32,995 nt of DNA from an uncultured Clostridia bacterium (lineage in GTDB: Bacteria; Bacillota; Clostridia; Oscillospirales; Ruminococcaceae): the NCBI GenBank assembly GCA_947644575.1, contig CANRZX010000004.1, forward strand, positions 1 to 32,995. Direction: 5' to 3'. Position 1 is the first letter of the stretch. The number at the start of each line of letters is the position of its first letter. The notes below the pieces were generated by a model. That model made no database searches. It had not been told where the DNA came from and was given only the letters and a program-made list of their open reading frames with translations. Positions 18,958-27,612 of the stretch are shown piece by piece. A program made the position numbers and the translations under genes.

Positions 18958-19238
18958 GAGAGTAATCACTGATTCAATCGGTAGGTCAGACCGGCGAGCA
19001 GATTTCCCGCCTGTTGAAGGTGAAAAATCGCAGGAATACTTGGTGCCCCCGCAAGGGGGATGCCAAAATTCTAAAGCGGCACAGCCGCTAAGAATTTTGC
19101 AATATTTTAAGGTTTTGAGGCAAAAACAGGCGGTCGTCGGCCACATAAGGAACGTGCGGCCGACATTTCCCCGCGGGAATATGCGGGGTCAAAGATGCCG
19201 CAGAGATGTGCCTGACGATTTATTCAGTGATTACGAGA
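18958..19238. mobile_element. MITE-like element B: 19-nt TIRs (18962-18980 / 19216-19234), TSD GAGA (18958-18961 / 19235-19238), hairpin-packed interior
   Basis: Left GTAATCACTGATTCAATCG, right reverse complement GTAATCACTGAATAAATCG (17/19); hairpins 19046-19059, 19064-19099, 19136-19164, 19169-19188; TIRs and CCCCGC-hairpin module shared with element A. Confidence 0.85.
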
Positions 19239-19253
19239 AAGGAGAGATGCGGA

Positions 19254-20546
19254 ATGACGGAATTTGCACGTCTTACAGCCCAATTTGAGCTTTCCGGTTT
19301 TCCGGAGGGGCTGGATTCCCTGTATGACCAATACGCGGTCGGTTATCAGCCGCATGCGCTGATGCGCCGGGAACTGATCGGCGAAATGTGTGCGCGGTTT
19401 GAGGCGGGCGCGCAGGCCGAGCAGCGGCTGCTGGCCGCGCTGGACGAGATCGGGGCCAATCCGGAGCTGCTGAAGCTTTCAAGTTTTCTGGTGCACGATA
19501 TGTGCGCGGCACGGCACCGGCTTGATCTGGACGATTACCACGTCATGGAGCCCAAAAAGGGTGTGGAGCATGCCGAGCTGTATTCCTGCCTGCTGCTGTT
19601 CGCTTGCATCGAGCCGTCCATGCGGCGTTTGGAAAAGCTGGGAATGCCGCCGGAATACTATGAAAAAACGCCGTTTTCCCCCGCGAAGCGGCAGCTGGAA
19701 AAACTGCGCAGCACAGGAGACGGCCGTGTAAGCGATTTCCCGTGGGATATGAACTTCTACACCTGCAGTCTGTTCCCGCTCGGTCGCTTTAACTTCATCC
19801 CCTTCCGCGTGGACGACCCGATCCGGGTGTTCCGCAAAGGGAAGGAAACCGTCGCCTTCTTCACCGAGCCGCACCGCATCCGCCGCGACGGGATGATCGA
19901 CGGCGTAAACGGCCAGAAGGATCCGGAGGCGTTTGACATCCGGTATGAGGAAAAGGACGGTATTGTCACCGGCTGGCCGATCTGCCCCGCCGGAACGGTG
20001 GAGCCGCAGCCGCGTAGCATCGCTCTGGCGGAATGGGAAATGGTGCTCCAAAAAGGGGATATCCTGATGGGCTTTCACATCCCGGGCGGGCCGGGGTATG
20101 ACCCGCAGCACCTGCGTGACGACTGCCTGATGTGCTACGAATTCTTCAAAAAATGGTTTCCGGAGATTGAGATCAAGGGCTTTGGCAGCGAGAGCTGGCT
20201 GTACGACCCCCATCTCGCGATGCTGTTGGAGGGGCGCGGCAACATTGCCAAAATGCAGTGCCAGATGTATATTTATCCGATCGAGAGCGGCGACGGGCAG
20301 GTGTGGCGCGAGCTGTTCCACGGCAGACGCTCGCCGGACGAGGTCGAACCGAAGAGCCGTCTGCAGAAAGCGGCGGCGGAATATATGGAACAGGGCGGAC
20401 GCTTCACGCCTTGCAGCATGTTTGTGCTGGCGCAGGATCTGCCCCGCGTAGAGCGCGAGCCGCTTTATGCAGAGGAGAGCGTTTATCGGAGCGTTTGGGA
20501 GCGCATGCGCCAGCCGCTGTCTGCGCAGGAAGGGAACGAAACATGA
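19254..20546 (+). CDS. Acyltransferase-domain (DUF5596-like, GNAT-related) protein
   Basis: 430 aa; MPPEYYEKTPFSPAKRQLEKLRSTGDGRVSDFPWDMNFYTCSLFPLGRFNFIPF...FKKWFPEIEIKGFGSESWLYDPHLAMLL; family recalled from clostridial annotations; RBS AAAGGAGAG. Confidence 0.65.
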   Translation: MTEFARLTAQFELSGFPEGLDSLYDQYAVGYQPHALMRRELIGEMCARFEAGAQAEQRLLAALDEIGANPELLKLSSFLVHDMCAARHRLDLDDYHVMEPKKGVEHAELYSCLLLFACIEPSMRRLEKLGMPPEYYEKTPFSPAKRQLEKLRSTGDGRVSDFPWDMNFYTCSLFPLGRFNFIPFRVDDPIRVFRKGKETVAFFTEPHRIRRDGMIDGVNGQKDPEAFDIRYEEKDGIVTGWPICPAGTVEPQPRSIALAEWEMVLQKGDILMGFHIPGGPGYDPQHLRDDCLMCYEFFKKWFPEIEIKGFGSESWLYDPHLAMLLEGRGNIAKMQCQMYIYPIESGDGQVWRELFHGRRSPDEVEPKSRLQKAAAEYMEQGGRFTPCSMFVLAQDLPRVEREPLYAEESVYRSVWERMRQPLSAQEGNET

Positions 20547-21574
20547 ATATCTATTCTTTAGAGTATTTTGAGCGAACGCTTCCTGTGGAAAAAATCCGTC
20601 CGCCGTACAAAAAGCCGGAACCCGACGGTTCGCGTCTGTCGGTTTGCGGCGTGGAGCAGGCGGCGTGGGACGGCGCTCCCGTTCCGGCGCCGGACAGCAT
20701 GGCGCTGCTGGCGCCGCAGCCCGCACGCGGAGAGGGCCCGCGCTGCACGGAGGTTTTCCTGCAGCGGCTTGGCATGCAGACCGAAGGCGGACGCGATTTC
20801 GCGGGCGTCTTGCTCGATGAGGATGCCGCAGATCCCGCCGAATTCGCCGTATGGCGGCGCGCGTTTGACAACGCGACGCTGATTGCTCGGGCAGCGCGGC
20901 CGGAGCAGGTTGCGGCGCTGCGCACCGAGGGTGTTCCCTTCGGTTTGCTGCTGGACGCCCGCGCGGGGCTTCTGCCGGTTCGCCGCCAGCTTGCACAGCA
21001 GAGCTTGCAGTTCGTGTGGGAAACCGCCCCGGTTTTTCTGCTGGCAAAAGGATGTCCCGATGCAAAATCGGCGCTGCGGCAGGCAATGGACGGCTGGCAC
21101 GTGCTGGCCGCGGACGTTCCCGGCGCCGTGCCCGGTTCGCTTCTGGTGCGCAGGGTTACCTATCCGAAAGCGCTGTCCGCCGGAGGGGCGCTTCCCCTGC
21201 GTCTCTGGCTGCAGAATGTGGGCAACACGCCTGTCTATGCTGCCTCCCGGGTACGGCTGCAGCTGAAAGGGGCGGACGGCTGCTTCCCGGTGGCGGTGCA
21301 GCTTGCGCCGCGCGTCTGGCCGATTGGCGATACGGTGTACAACGAGATCACCCAGCTTCCGGGCGTCGCCCCGGGCGGCTATGCGCTGCGGTGCCGTGTG
21401 TGGAAAAATGACGGTTGCGGCACGGTTCCGCTCGGCGGGGAAGGCGCGGACGGTTGGCTCGCGCTCGGCACGGCCGTGCTGGATGATGTACCCCGGCCGG
21501 AATTATACGCCGTGTGGGATACATATTATCCGGATGGGTACTACCCGCTGGAGGACCCGAAGCTTCCGGAATAA
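20543..21574 (+). CDS. DUF4832-like protein, divergent/shortened barrel
   Basis: ATG overlaps the upstream stop (ATGA). C-terminal half ETAPVFLLAKG...ALRQAMDGWHVLAADVPGAVP...ALPLRLWLQNVGNTPVY resembles EAPVVFEACWHTND...DESLKWHISSYNAKGTTIP...ALDFEMLVSNTGVAPCY of 17618-18940. Confidence 0.6.
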   Translation: MNIYSLEYFERTLPVEKIRPPYKKPEPDGSRLSVCGVEQAAWDGAPVPAPDSMALLAPQPARGEGPRCTEVFLQRLGMQTEGGRDFAGVLLDEDAADPAEFAVWRRAFDNATLIARAARPEQVAALRTEGVPFGLLLDARAGLLPVRRQLAQQSLQFVWETAPVFLLAKGCPDAKSALRQAMDGWHVLAADVPGAVPGSLLVRRVTYPKALSAGGALPLRLWLQNVGNTPVYAASRVRLQLKGADGCFPVAVQLAPRVWPIGDTVYNEITQLPGVAPGGYALRCRVWKNDGCGTVPLGGEGADGWLALGTAVLDDVPRPELYAVWDTYYPDGYYPLEDPKLPE

Positions 21575-21694
21575 TCCGGAGCGCATATCCCTTTGCGCCG
21601 GGATGGGACGATCTGAAAGGCAAAGCGGATGCCGAAGCTTTTGGCACGCATGGCTTTTCAGACCGCTCAGGATAGGAAAGGAGAGAGCGGAACG

Positions 21695-22645
21695 ATGGCA
21701 AAAAGTGAGACAAAAACGGACCGGAGCGGGAGGAAAAAGGGTATTCTGCATGAGCTGAGCACAAACAGGACGCTGTACCTGATGTGCGCGCCGGCCATGC
21801 TGCTGCTCTTCCTGCTGTGCTATCTGCCGTTCGGCGGAATCTGGATGGCCTTCACCGATTTCAACGCGCTGGACGGTGTGTTTGGCAGTCCCTTTGTCGG
21901 GCTGCGGAATTTCCGCATCTTTTTCAATCAGCTGACGGCGTGGAATGTGGTAAAGAACACGCTGATTATCAATTTCTTTGGCATCATCCTCGGCCTGATC
22001 GTCCCGATTTCGCTCGCCATCTTCCTCAACGAGATGCGGCTCGGCATTTATAAGCGCGTGGTGCAGAGCGTAATGTTTTTCCCTTACTTCCTGTCGTGGG
22101 TTGTTGTGGGCGCGATCATTTACGGCCTGCTCGCCACGGACGTGGGCGTGGTAAACAATATGCTCGAATCGATGGGGCTGGAGCCCGTGCGCTGGTTCGC
22201 CGAGCCGAAATACTGGAAAACGATCCTCATCGTTGCGAATGTATGGAAATGGAGCGGGTACAACAGTATCGTCTATCTCGCGGCCATTACGAACTTCGAC
22301 CCCAATCTGTTTGAGGCGGCGGAGGTGGACGGCGCATCCCGTTTCCAGCAGATCCTGCACCTCACAATCCCGATGCTGAAGCCCACCGCGGTGGTGCTCA
22401 CACTCTTGAGCGTCGGCCGGATTTTCTTCGGCGACTTCGGCATGGTATACGGCATTGTGGGCGAGAATCCGATCCTTGTGGACGCGGTGAACGTCATCGA
22501 CACCTATGTGTACCGCAGCATGCGCGGCATGGGCTTCTCCTACGGCACCGCGGTGGGCCTGATGCAGTCGGTGCTGGGGCTGATCCTTGTGAGTTTGGCG
22601 AACCACGCCGCCAAAAAGATTAACGACGGGGAGGGGCTGTTCTGA
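21695..22645 (+). CDS. Carbohydrate ABC transporter permease (LplB-like)
   Basis: LMCAPAMLLLFLLCYLPFGGIWMAFTDFNALDGVFGSPFVGLRNF; EAAEVDGASRFQQILHLTIPML EAA loop; RBS AAAGGAGAG before ATG 21695. Confidence 0.95.
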   Translation: MAKSETKTDRSGRKKGILHELSTNRTLYLMCAPAMLLLFLLCYLPFGGIWMAFTDFNALDGVFGSPFVGLRNFRIFFNQLTAWNVVKNTLIINFFGIILGLIVPISLAIFLNEMRLGIYKRVVQSVMFFPYFLSWVVVGAIIYGLLATDVGVVNNMLESMGLEPVRWFAEPKYWKTILIVANVWKWSGYNSIVYLAAITNFDPNLFEAAEVDGASRFQQILHLTIPMLKPTAVVLTLLSVGRIFFGDFGMVYGIVGENPILVDAVNVIDTYVYRSMRGMGFSYGTAVGLMQSVLGLILVSLANHAAKKINDGEGLF

Positions 22646-23538
22646 TGCATATCAAAAAGCGCACCGGAGACCGCATATTCAAAGCGGTGGCGGTTCTGTT
22701 CGTTTCGCTGTTTGCCCTGGTCTGCCTGTATCCTCTGGTGATGGTCGTCTCGGTTTCGTTTTCCAATGAGACTGAGGTGCTGCTCAACGGGTATTCCGCG
22801 TTTCCGCAGAAGCCCACGCTGGACACCTACCGGTATATTTTCGCGAACAGCGGCGCAAAGATCGTCCGCAGCTACGGCGTAACGATTTTCATCACCGTTG
22901 TCGGTACGCTGGGCTCGCTGCTGATCACCAGCATGTGCGCGTTCGCGCTCTCCATCAAAAAGCTGCGGTATCGGAACATCATCGCCTATCTCTGCAATTT
23001 CACCATCATCTTTTCGGCTGGTCTGATTCCGTGGTACATCATCTGCACGAGCGTGCTGCAGCTGAAAAACAGCATATGGGCGCTGGTGATCCCCAGCCTT
23101 ATCAGCGTATGGAACATGTTCCTGATGCGGACGTATCTGTCGCAGGTTCCGTACGCGCTGTATGAATCGGCGCTGATCGAGGGCGCGGGCTGGATGCGCA
23201 TCTTCTGGCGCATCGCGGCGCCGCTTTCCAAAACGGCGTTTTTGACCGTGGGCCTGATGTACGCGCTCACCTACTGGAATGACTGGTGGAACGCGCTGAT
23301 GTTTATCGAGAAGAAGGAGCTTTTCCCGCTGCAGTATTTCCTGTACGGCATTCTTTCCAACGTCAACGCCATCAGCTCCGGGCGTGTGCCGGCGGGCGTC
23401 ACGGGCACGCTTCAGCTCCCGGCGGAAACGGTGAAAATGGCCGTCACCATCATTACCATCGGCCCGATTATCTTCATGTATCCGTTTATCCAGAAATATT
23501 TCGTCAGCGGCGTGATGAGCGGCGCGGTGAAGGAATAA
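22645..23538 (+). CDS. Carbohydrate ABC transporter permease (YtcP-like)
   Basis: VCLYPLVMVVSVSFSNETEVL...; ESALIEGAGWMRIFWRIAAPLSKTAF; overlaps preceding stop (TGATG). Confidence 0.95.
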   Translation: MHIKKRTGDRIFKAVAVLFVSLFALVCLYPLVMVVSVSFSNETEVLLNGYSAFPQKPTLDTYRYIFANSGAKIVRSYGVTIFITVVGTLGSLLITSMCAFALSIKKLRYRNIIAYLCNFTIIFSAGLIPWYIICTSVLQLKNSIWALVIPSLISVWNMFLMRTYLSQVPYALYESALIEGAGWMRIFWRIAAPLSKTAFLTVGLMYALTYWNDWWNALMFIEKKELFPLQYFLYGILSNVNAISSGRVPAGVTGTLQLPAETVKMAVTIITIGPIIFMYPFIQKYFVSGVMSGAVKE

Positions 23539-23808
23539 GCCCGCGCGGGGCGGCTGCTTTTGGTTGGAGGATCCTTTTGCGCGGCGCGCTCTGGGATCTG
23601 CAAACATAAGGCAATCCCGCACAAAGAACGCCGAACGGCTTTGTACCCATCTTGCTTGCAGATTTCCCGTCCTATTTTACAAAAATTTTCGGCAAGCCAC
23701 AAAGGCTTTCCTGCGGTTTTTGTCTCATCTGACAGAAAATCTGCCGGCGCAATCCGGGCACAATCTTTATGCGGTATTGCCATAAATCACAGAAAATGGA
23801 GGATGAAT

Positions 23809-25299
23809 ATGAAAAAAACAATCAGTCTGCTGCTTTGCTTCGTCATGGCGCTGCTCCTGATGACTTCCTGCGGTCAGAGCGGCGGCACGCAGAGCGGCTC
23901 CACGGCGGCTCCCACCAGCGGGAACGACGCGGCCTCCGGCACGCCGGAGGAAATCACCATTCTGTATCCCGGCGAGGAATCCGACCGCATGACGAGCTTT
24001 TTGAACGGCGAGTTCGCCGAGCGGATGCTCCAGGACCTGAACATGAAGGTGAACGTCATCTTCGTGCCGTGGGATCAGTACTGGGACAAGAAGAGCATTA
24101 TGCTGGGCTCTCAGGAGCCGATCGACCTGTACTGGGACGGCCTTGTGGATTTGGGACAGTTTGTGAATAAGAAAGAGGCCCAGCCCCTGGACGAGCTGAT
24201 CGAGCAGTACGGGCAGGACATGCTGAAGGTTCTGCCGATGGAGCACATTCAGGGCGGCGTTATCGACGGCAAGATCTACGGCATCCCCTCCGCATATTCC
24301 CCCAGCTCCGCCATGTTCCAGCAGGTCTGCCTGCGGCAGGATCTGCTCGAGGCTGTCGACATGACAGAGATTTCCACACCGGAGGATCTGAAGGAATTCG
24401 CGACGCGCGCGATGGACAAATTCCCCAACATCAAGGGCGCGGGCGACCCGATCCTGATGCCGCTCACCCGCTATTTTTCCGAGCAGCCCGCGCATAACAT
24501 CGGCGCCGGTTACCTCGCGTTCTTCAACGAGGAAACCAAGGAGGTCTTCAGCTACTACGAGAGCGAGACGTTCCAGAACGTGGCGAAATTCAACCGCGAG
24601 ATGACGCTGGCCGGCCTGTACCCGGACGAGATGACGACCAACTACAACGAGCGCGATTCCCGTGTGCAGAGCGGCAACTACCTGTGGGTAGAGGGCAGCC
24701 TCGGCAAGGAAACCGAAATTGTGGACGCCGTGCGCGCCAACGCGCCCGACGCGGTGATGAAGAACTATCTGCTCGCCCCGGAAAAGCCCAAGTATATCAC
24801 AGCGGCCGGCGGCGAAGTCATCTGCATTCCGTATTCCGCGCCCAACCCGGCCGGCACCATGAAGTGGCTGAACTGGCTGTATTCCAGCCAGGAGAACTAT
24901 CTGTTCGCGATCTACGGCGTGGAGGGCAAGGACTATGAGATCGTGGACGGGCGGATCAACCGGCTCATCGGCGACGAGCTGTTCTACGAGTGGATGTTCC
25001 GCAACAAGAACTATCAGCTTTTCTCCGCCGAGGCGGACGAGGAATATATCGAAACCTATCAGGCGTGGGACGACGGCGCGATCTACAGCCCCATTTTCGG
25101 CTTCGCCTACAAGGACGAAAACGTGAAGGAGCTGGAGCTCAACCTCAAGGAAATTGAAAAACAGTTCGAAGCCATCCGTTCCGGCTTTGTCGATTTTGAC
25201 AGCGAATATCCCAAGGCGGTGGAGGCTCTGAAGGCCGCGGGCATCGACGAATATATCGCCGACCTGCAGCGTCAGGTGGATGAATTTATGGCGTCATAA
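23809..25299 (+). CDS. ABC transporter substrate-binding lipoprotein
   Basis: MKKTISLLLCFVMALLLMTSCGQSGG lipoprotein signal and lipobox; follows two permeases; upstream GGAGGA. ORF-track start 23560 is too early. Confidence 0.94.
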   Translation: MKKTISLLLCFVMALLLMTSCGQSGGTQSGSTAAPTSGNDAASGTPEEITILYPGEESDRMTSFLNGEFAERMLQDLNMKVNVIFVPWDQYWDKKSIMLGSQEPIDLYWDGLVDLGQFVNKKEAQPLDELIEQYGQDMLKVLPMEHIQGGVIDGKIYGIPSAYSPSSAMFQQVCLRQDLLEAVDMTEISTPEDLKEFATRAMDKFPNIKGAGDPILMPLTRYFSEQPAHNIGAGYLAFFNEETKEVFSYYESETFQNVAKFNREMTLAGLYPDEMTTNYNERDSRVQSGNYLWVEGSLGKETEIVDAVRANAPDAVMKNYLLAPEKPKYITAAGGEVICIPYSAPNPAGTMKWLNWLYSSQENYLFAIYGVEGKDYEIVDGRINRLIGDELFYEWMFRNKNYQLFSAEADEEYIETYQAWDDGAIYSPIFGFAYKDENVKELELNLKEIEKQFEAIRSGFVDFDSEYPKAVEALKAAGIDEYIADLQRQVDEFMAS

Positions 25300-25338
25300 C
25301 CGCCGCGGCAGCCCGGCTGCCGAAAGCTGATTCCGATC

Positions 25339-25381
25339 GGGGGGATCGCCGTACAGGTACCTTGCGGCGATCCCCCTTTTG
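25339..25381 (+). terminator. Rho-independent terminator after ABC operon
   Basis: GGGGGATCGCCG...CGGCGATCCCCCTTTT. Confidence 0.88.
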
Positions 25382-25420
25382 CCTAAGGATGCGGACAGGA
25401 AATCGCCGCGGGCGTTTTTT

Positions 25421-25499
25421 GCGCGGCATCCCGTGCCGCGCCTCGAAAAGTACCTCTTTTCGAGTGTGTCGATGATAAAAAGCGGCTCTGCCGCTTTTT
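25421..25499. repeat. Array of three perfect short-loop hairpins
   Basis: GCGCGGCA-TCCCG-TGCCGCGC (25421-25441), CTCGAAAAG-TACCT-CTTTTCGAG (25442-25464), AAAAAGCGGC-TCT-GCCGCTTTTT (25477-25499). Confidence 0.8.
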
Positions 25500-25536
25500 G
25501 CGTGATTTGACTACATCGCGTGAGAGGATTGCAAAA

Positions 25537-26811
25537 ATGCGGTTGCGTGAAAAATTTTTCCCTCCTGCGCCTCCGACAGAGCGTCAGCTGGCGCAAAGCC
25601 GCCGGATTATTCTGGCGGAGGAGGCTATTGCCGGTACGATTTTTTCTCTTGGCATCGGGAACTTTTTGGTTGGATACTTAACCTGGATGGGTGCGAGCCC
25701 CGCGTTCAGCGCGCTTGTGGGCGCGCTGCCGATGTTAGGGTGCATTTTACAGGCGGTATCCCCGTTCCTGTTTGAACGGCTGCGCTACCGCAAGCTGAGC
25801 GTGGTTCTGGTATGCTTCGGCTTCCGGTTCAGCATGGGGCTTGCTGCCTTTGTCCCGTTCCTGTTTTCCGGTTCGCCGGCACGGCTTGCGGCGGTATTTG
25901 CGCTTTATTTCTTCGCCTGCATGTGCGCCGGCTTTGTCTCGCCGGGCCTGAACCAGTGGATTATGGCAACCGCCCCACAGGAAGGCAGGGGCCATTTTTT
26001 TGCGAAGAAAAATATCCTAAGCTCCATTGTCAACGCGTCCGTGATGTTTTTGATGGGGCGCCAGTTGGATTATTTTATCAGCAAGGGACAGCCGCAAACC
26101 GGCTATTTCATTGTATATGGAACCATTTTGCTTCTGACCTTTCTGGATATCGCAATGCTTTCTCAAGTATGGGAGGCTCCGTCTCAAAGGGTTCTGAACA
26201 TCAAGCCCCGGGATTTCCTGCGCCCATTTCGCGACCGCAGATTCCGTCCGGTCATCCTGTTCGATACACTGTGGTTCATCGCGGGGAATTTTTCCTCGGT
26301 ATTCCTGCCGGTCTACCTCCTGCGCGGACTGGGGCTTTCCCACAGCTACATCAGCGTCATGACCATTTTGGCCTCCGTTACGGGGATTCTCTGCAACTGG
26401 ATCTGGGGGCGTATGGCGGACCGCAGAGGCTGGCGCGCCGTACTCACCGCCGCCAGCGCACTCGCTTGCTGCGGCTATCTCGGCTGGTTCTTTCTCACCC
26501 CGGCAGCGGCGCTGTTCCTCGCGCCGGTGCTGCAGTGTGTCGCCACCGCAGGCACGTCGGCCTCCAGCCTTGCCACGCTCAACATGGAATACGCCTCCTG
26601 TCCGCAGGAGGGAAAAACCGTCTATCTCGGCGCGGTGGCGGTGGTTTCCAATTTGATGGGATACACAGCGTCGCTGACTGCCTCCGCCATTCAATCCATG
26701 CTGGAGCACAGCCTTGGCACCGAGCGCAGCATTTCCGTCCTGTTTGCTATCAGTGCCGTCGGAATGCTTGCATGTCTGTGGCACGCACGGAAAAATCTGC
26801 CCAAAATATAA
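25537..26811 (+). CDS. MFS transporter
   Basis: Hydrophobic 12-TM-like protein; AEEAIAGTIFSLGIGNFLVGYLTWMGASPAFSALVGALPMLG; GRMADRRGWR loop; start at ATG 25537. Confidence 0.85.
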   Translation: MRLREKFFPPAPPTERQLAQSRRIILAEEAIAGTIFSLGIGNFLVGYLTWMGASPAFSALVGALPMLGCILQAVSPFLFERLRYRKLSVVLVCFGFRFSMGLAAFVPFLFSGSPARLAAVFALYFFACMCAGFVSPGLNQWIMATAPQEGRGHFFAKKNILSSIVNASVMFLMGRQLDYFISKGQPQTGYFIVYGTILLLTFLDIAMLSQVWEAPSQRVLNIKPRDFLRPFRDRRFRPVILFDTLWFIAGNFSSVFLPVYLLRGLGLSHSYISVMTILASVTGILCNWIWGRMADRRGWRAVLTAASALACCGYLGWFFLTPAAALFLAPVLQCVATAGTSASSLATLNMEYASCPQEGKTVYLGAVAVVSNLMGYTASLTASAIQSMLEHSLGTERSISVLFAISAVGMLACLWHARKNLPKI

Positions 26812-26871
26812 CTGCGGCGGGCTGTTTTCACGCGCCCGGGCCGCGCATCAGAAAAAGGAAAGGGAATCCGT

Positions 26872-27612
26872 ATGCAAAAAACCATCGTATCCCGCGCGGC
26901 GTTTGACCGCGCGGCCGCGCAGAGGGTGTTGCGCCAAGTGCTGCAAAAGCCGGACAGCACCCTCTGCCTTGCCACAGGCGGCACAACCGCCGGTATTTTT
27001 ACCCGGATGATCGAATTGAAGCAGGTGCTTGATCTGGAGCTTTCGCGCGTAAAATGCATCAATATGGATGAGTATGTCGGGGTACGCAAGGACGATCCTG
27101 CCAGCTGCTACTATCGCATTGTGCGGGATCTATATGCGCCGCTGGGCCTGCGGGAGGAGCAGTTCTATGTCCCGATCGCACCGGCAGAGCAGGCGCAGCG
27201 GGAAAGCGCGCGCTTTGCGCAGCGGCTGCGGGAATTTGGCGGGATTGATTTCATGCTGCTCAGCGTTGGCGGGAACGGACACATCGCGTTCAATGAGCCG
27301 GGCGCGGATTTCGGTGCGCACATCCATGTGACGGATCTCACACAGGGCACACGGCGGGCAAAAGCGGAGTTGTTTGGCGATGTGGAAAAGGTTCCGGCAC
27401 AGGGCCTGACGCTGGGGATCGCCGATGTAATGGCGGCGCGGCACATCCTGCTGGTGGCGAACGGTTCCCATAAGGCGGAGATCATCCGCCGCGCGCTGGA
27501 GGGCCCGGTCACACCGGAGGTGCCGGCCTCCGTACTTCAACTGCATCCCAATTTAGAAATCCTGCTGGACGAAGCGGCGGCACAGGAAAGGAGCACTCGC
27601 GATGAAGGATAA
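26872..27612 (+). CDS. nagB: Glucosamine-6-phosphate deaminase / 6-phosphogluconolactonase-like isomerase
   Basis: LCLATGGTTAGIFTRMIE; VKCINMDEYVGV; LLSVGGNGHIAFNEPG; KAEIIRRALEGPVTPEVPASVLQLHPN. Confidence 0.94.
   Translation: MQKTIVSRAAFDRAAAQRVLRQVLQKPDSTLCLATGGTTAGIFTRMIELKQVLDLELSRVKCINMDEYVGVRKDDPASCYYRIVRDLYAPLGLREEQFYVPIAPAEQAQRESARFAQRLREFGGIDFMLLSVGGNGHIAFNEPGADFGAHIHVTDLTQGTRRAKAELFGDVEKVPAQGLTLGIADVMAARHILLVANGSHKAEIIRRALEGPVTPEVPASVLQLHPNLEILLDEAAAQERSTRDEG

Noticed and set aside
19479-21086. 535-aa minus-strand ORF
   Set aside because: Antisense to acyltransferase and DUF4832-like genes that have proper RBS and operon overlap; composition is shadow-like.
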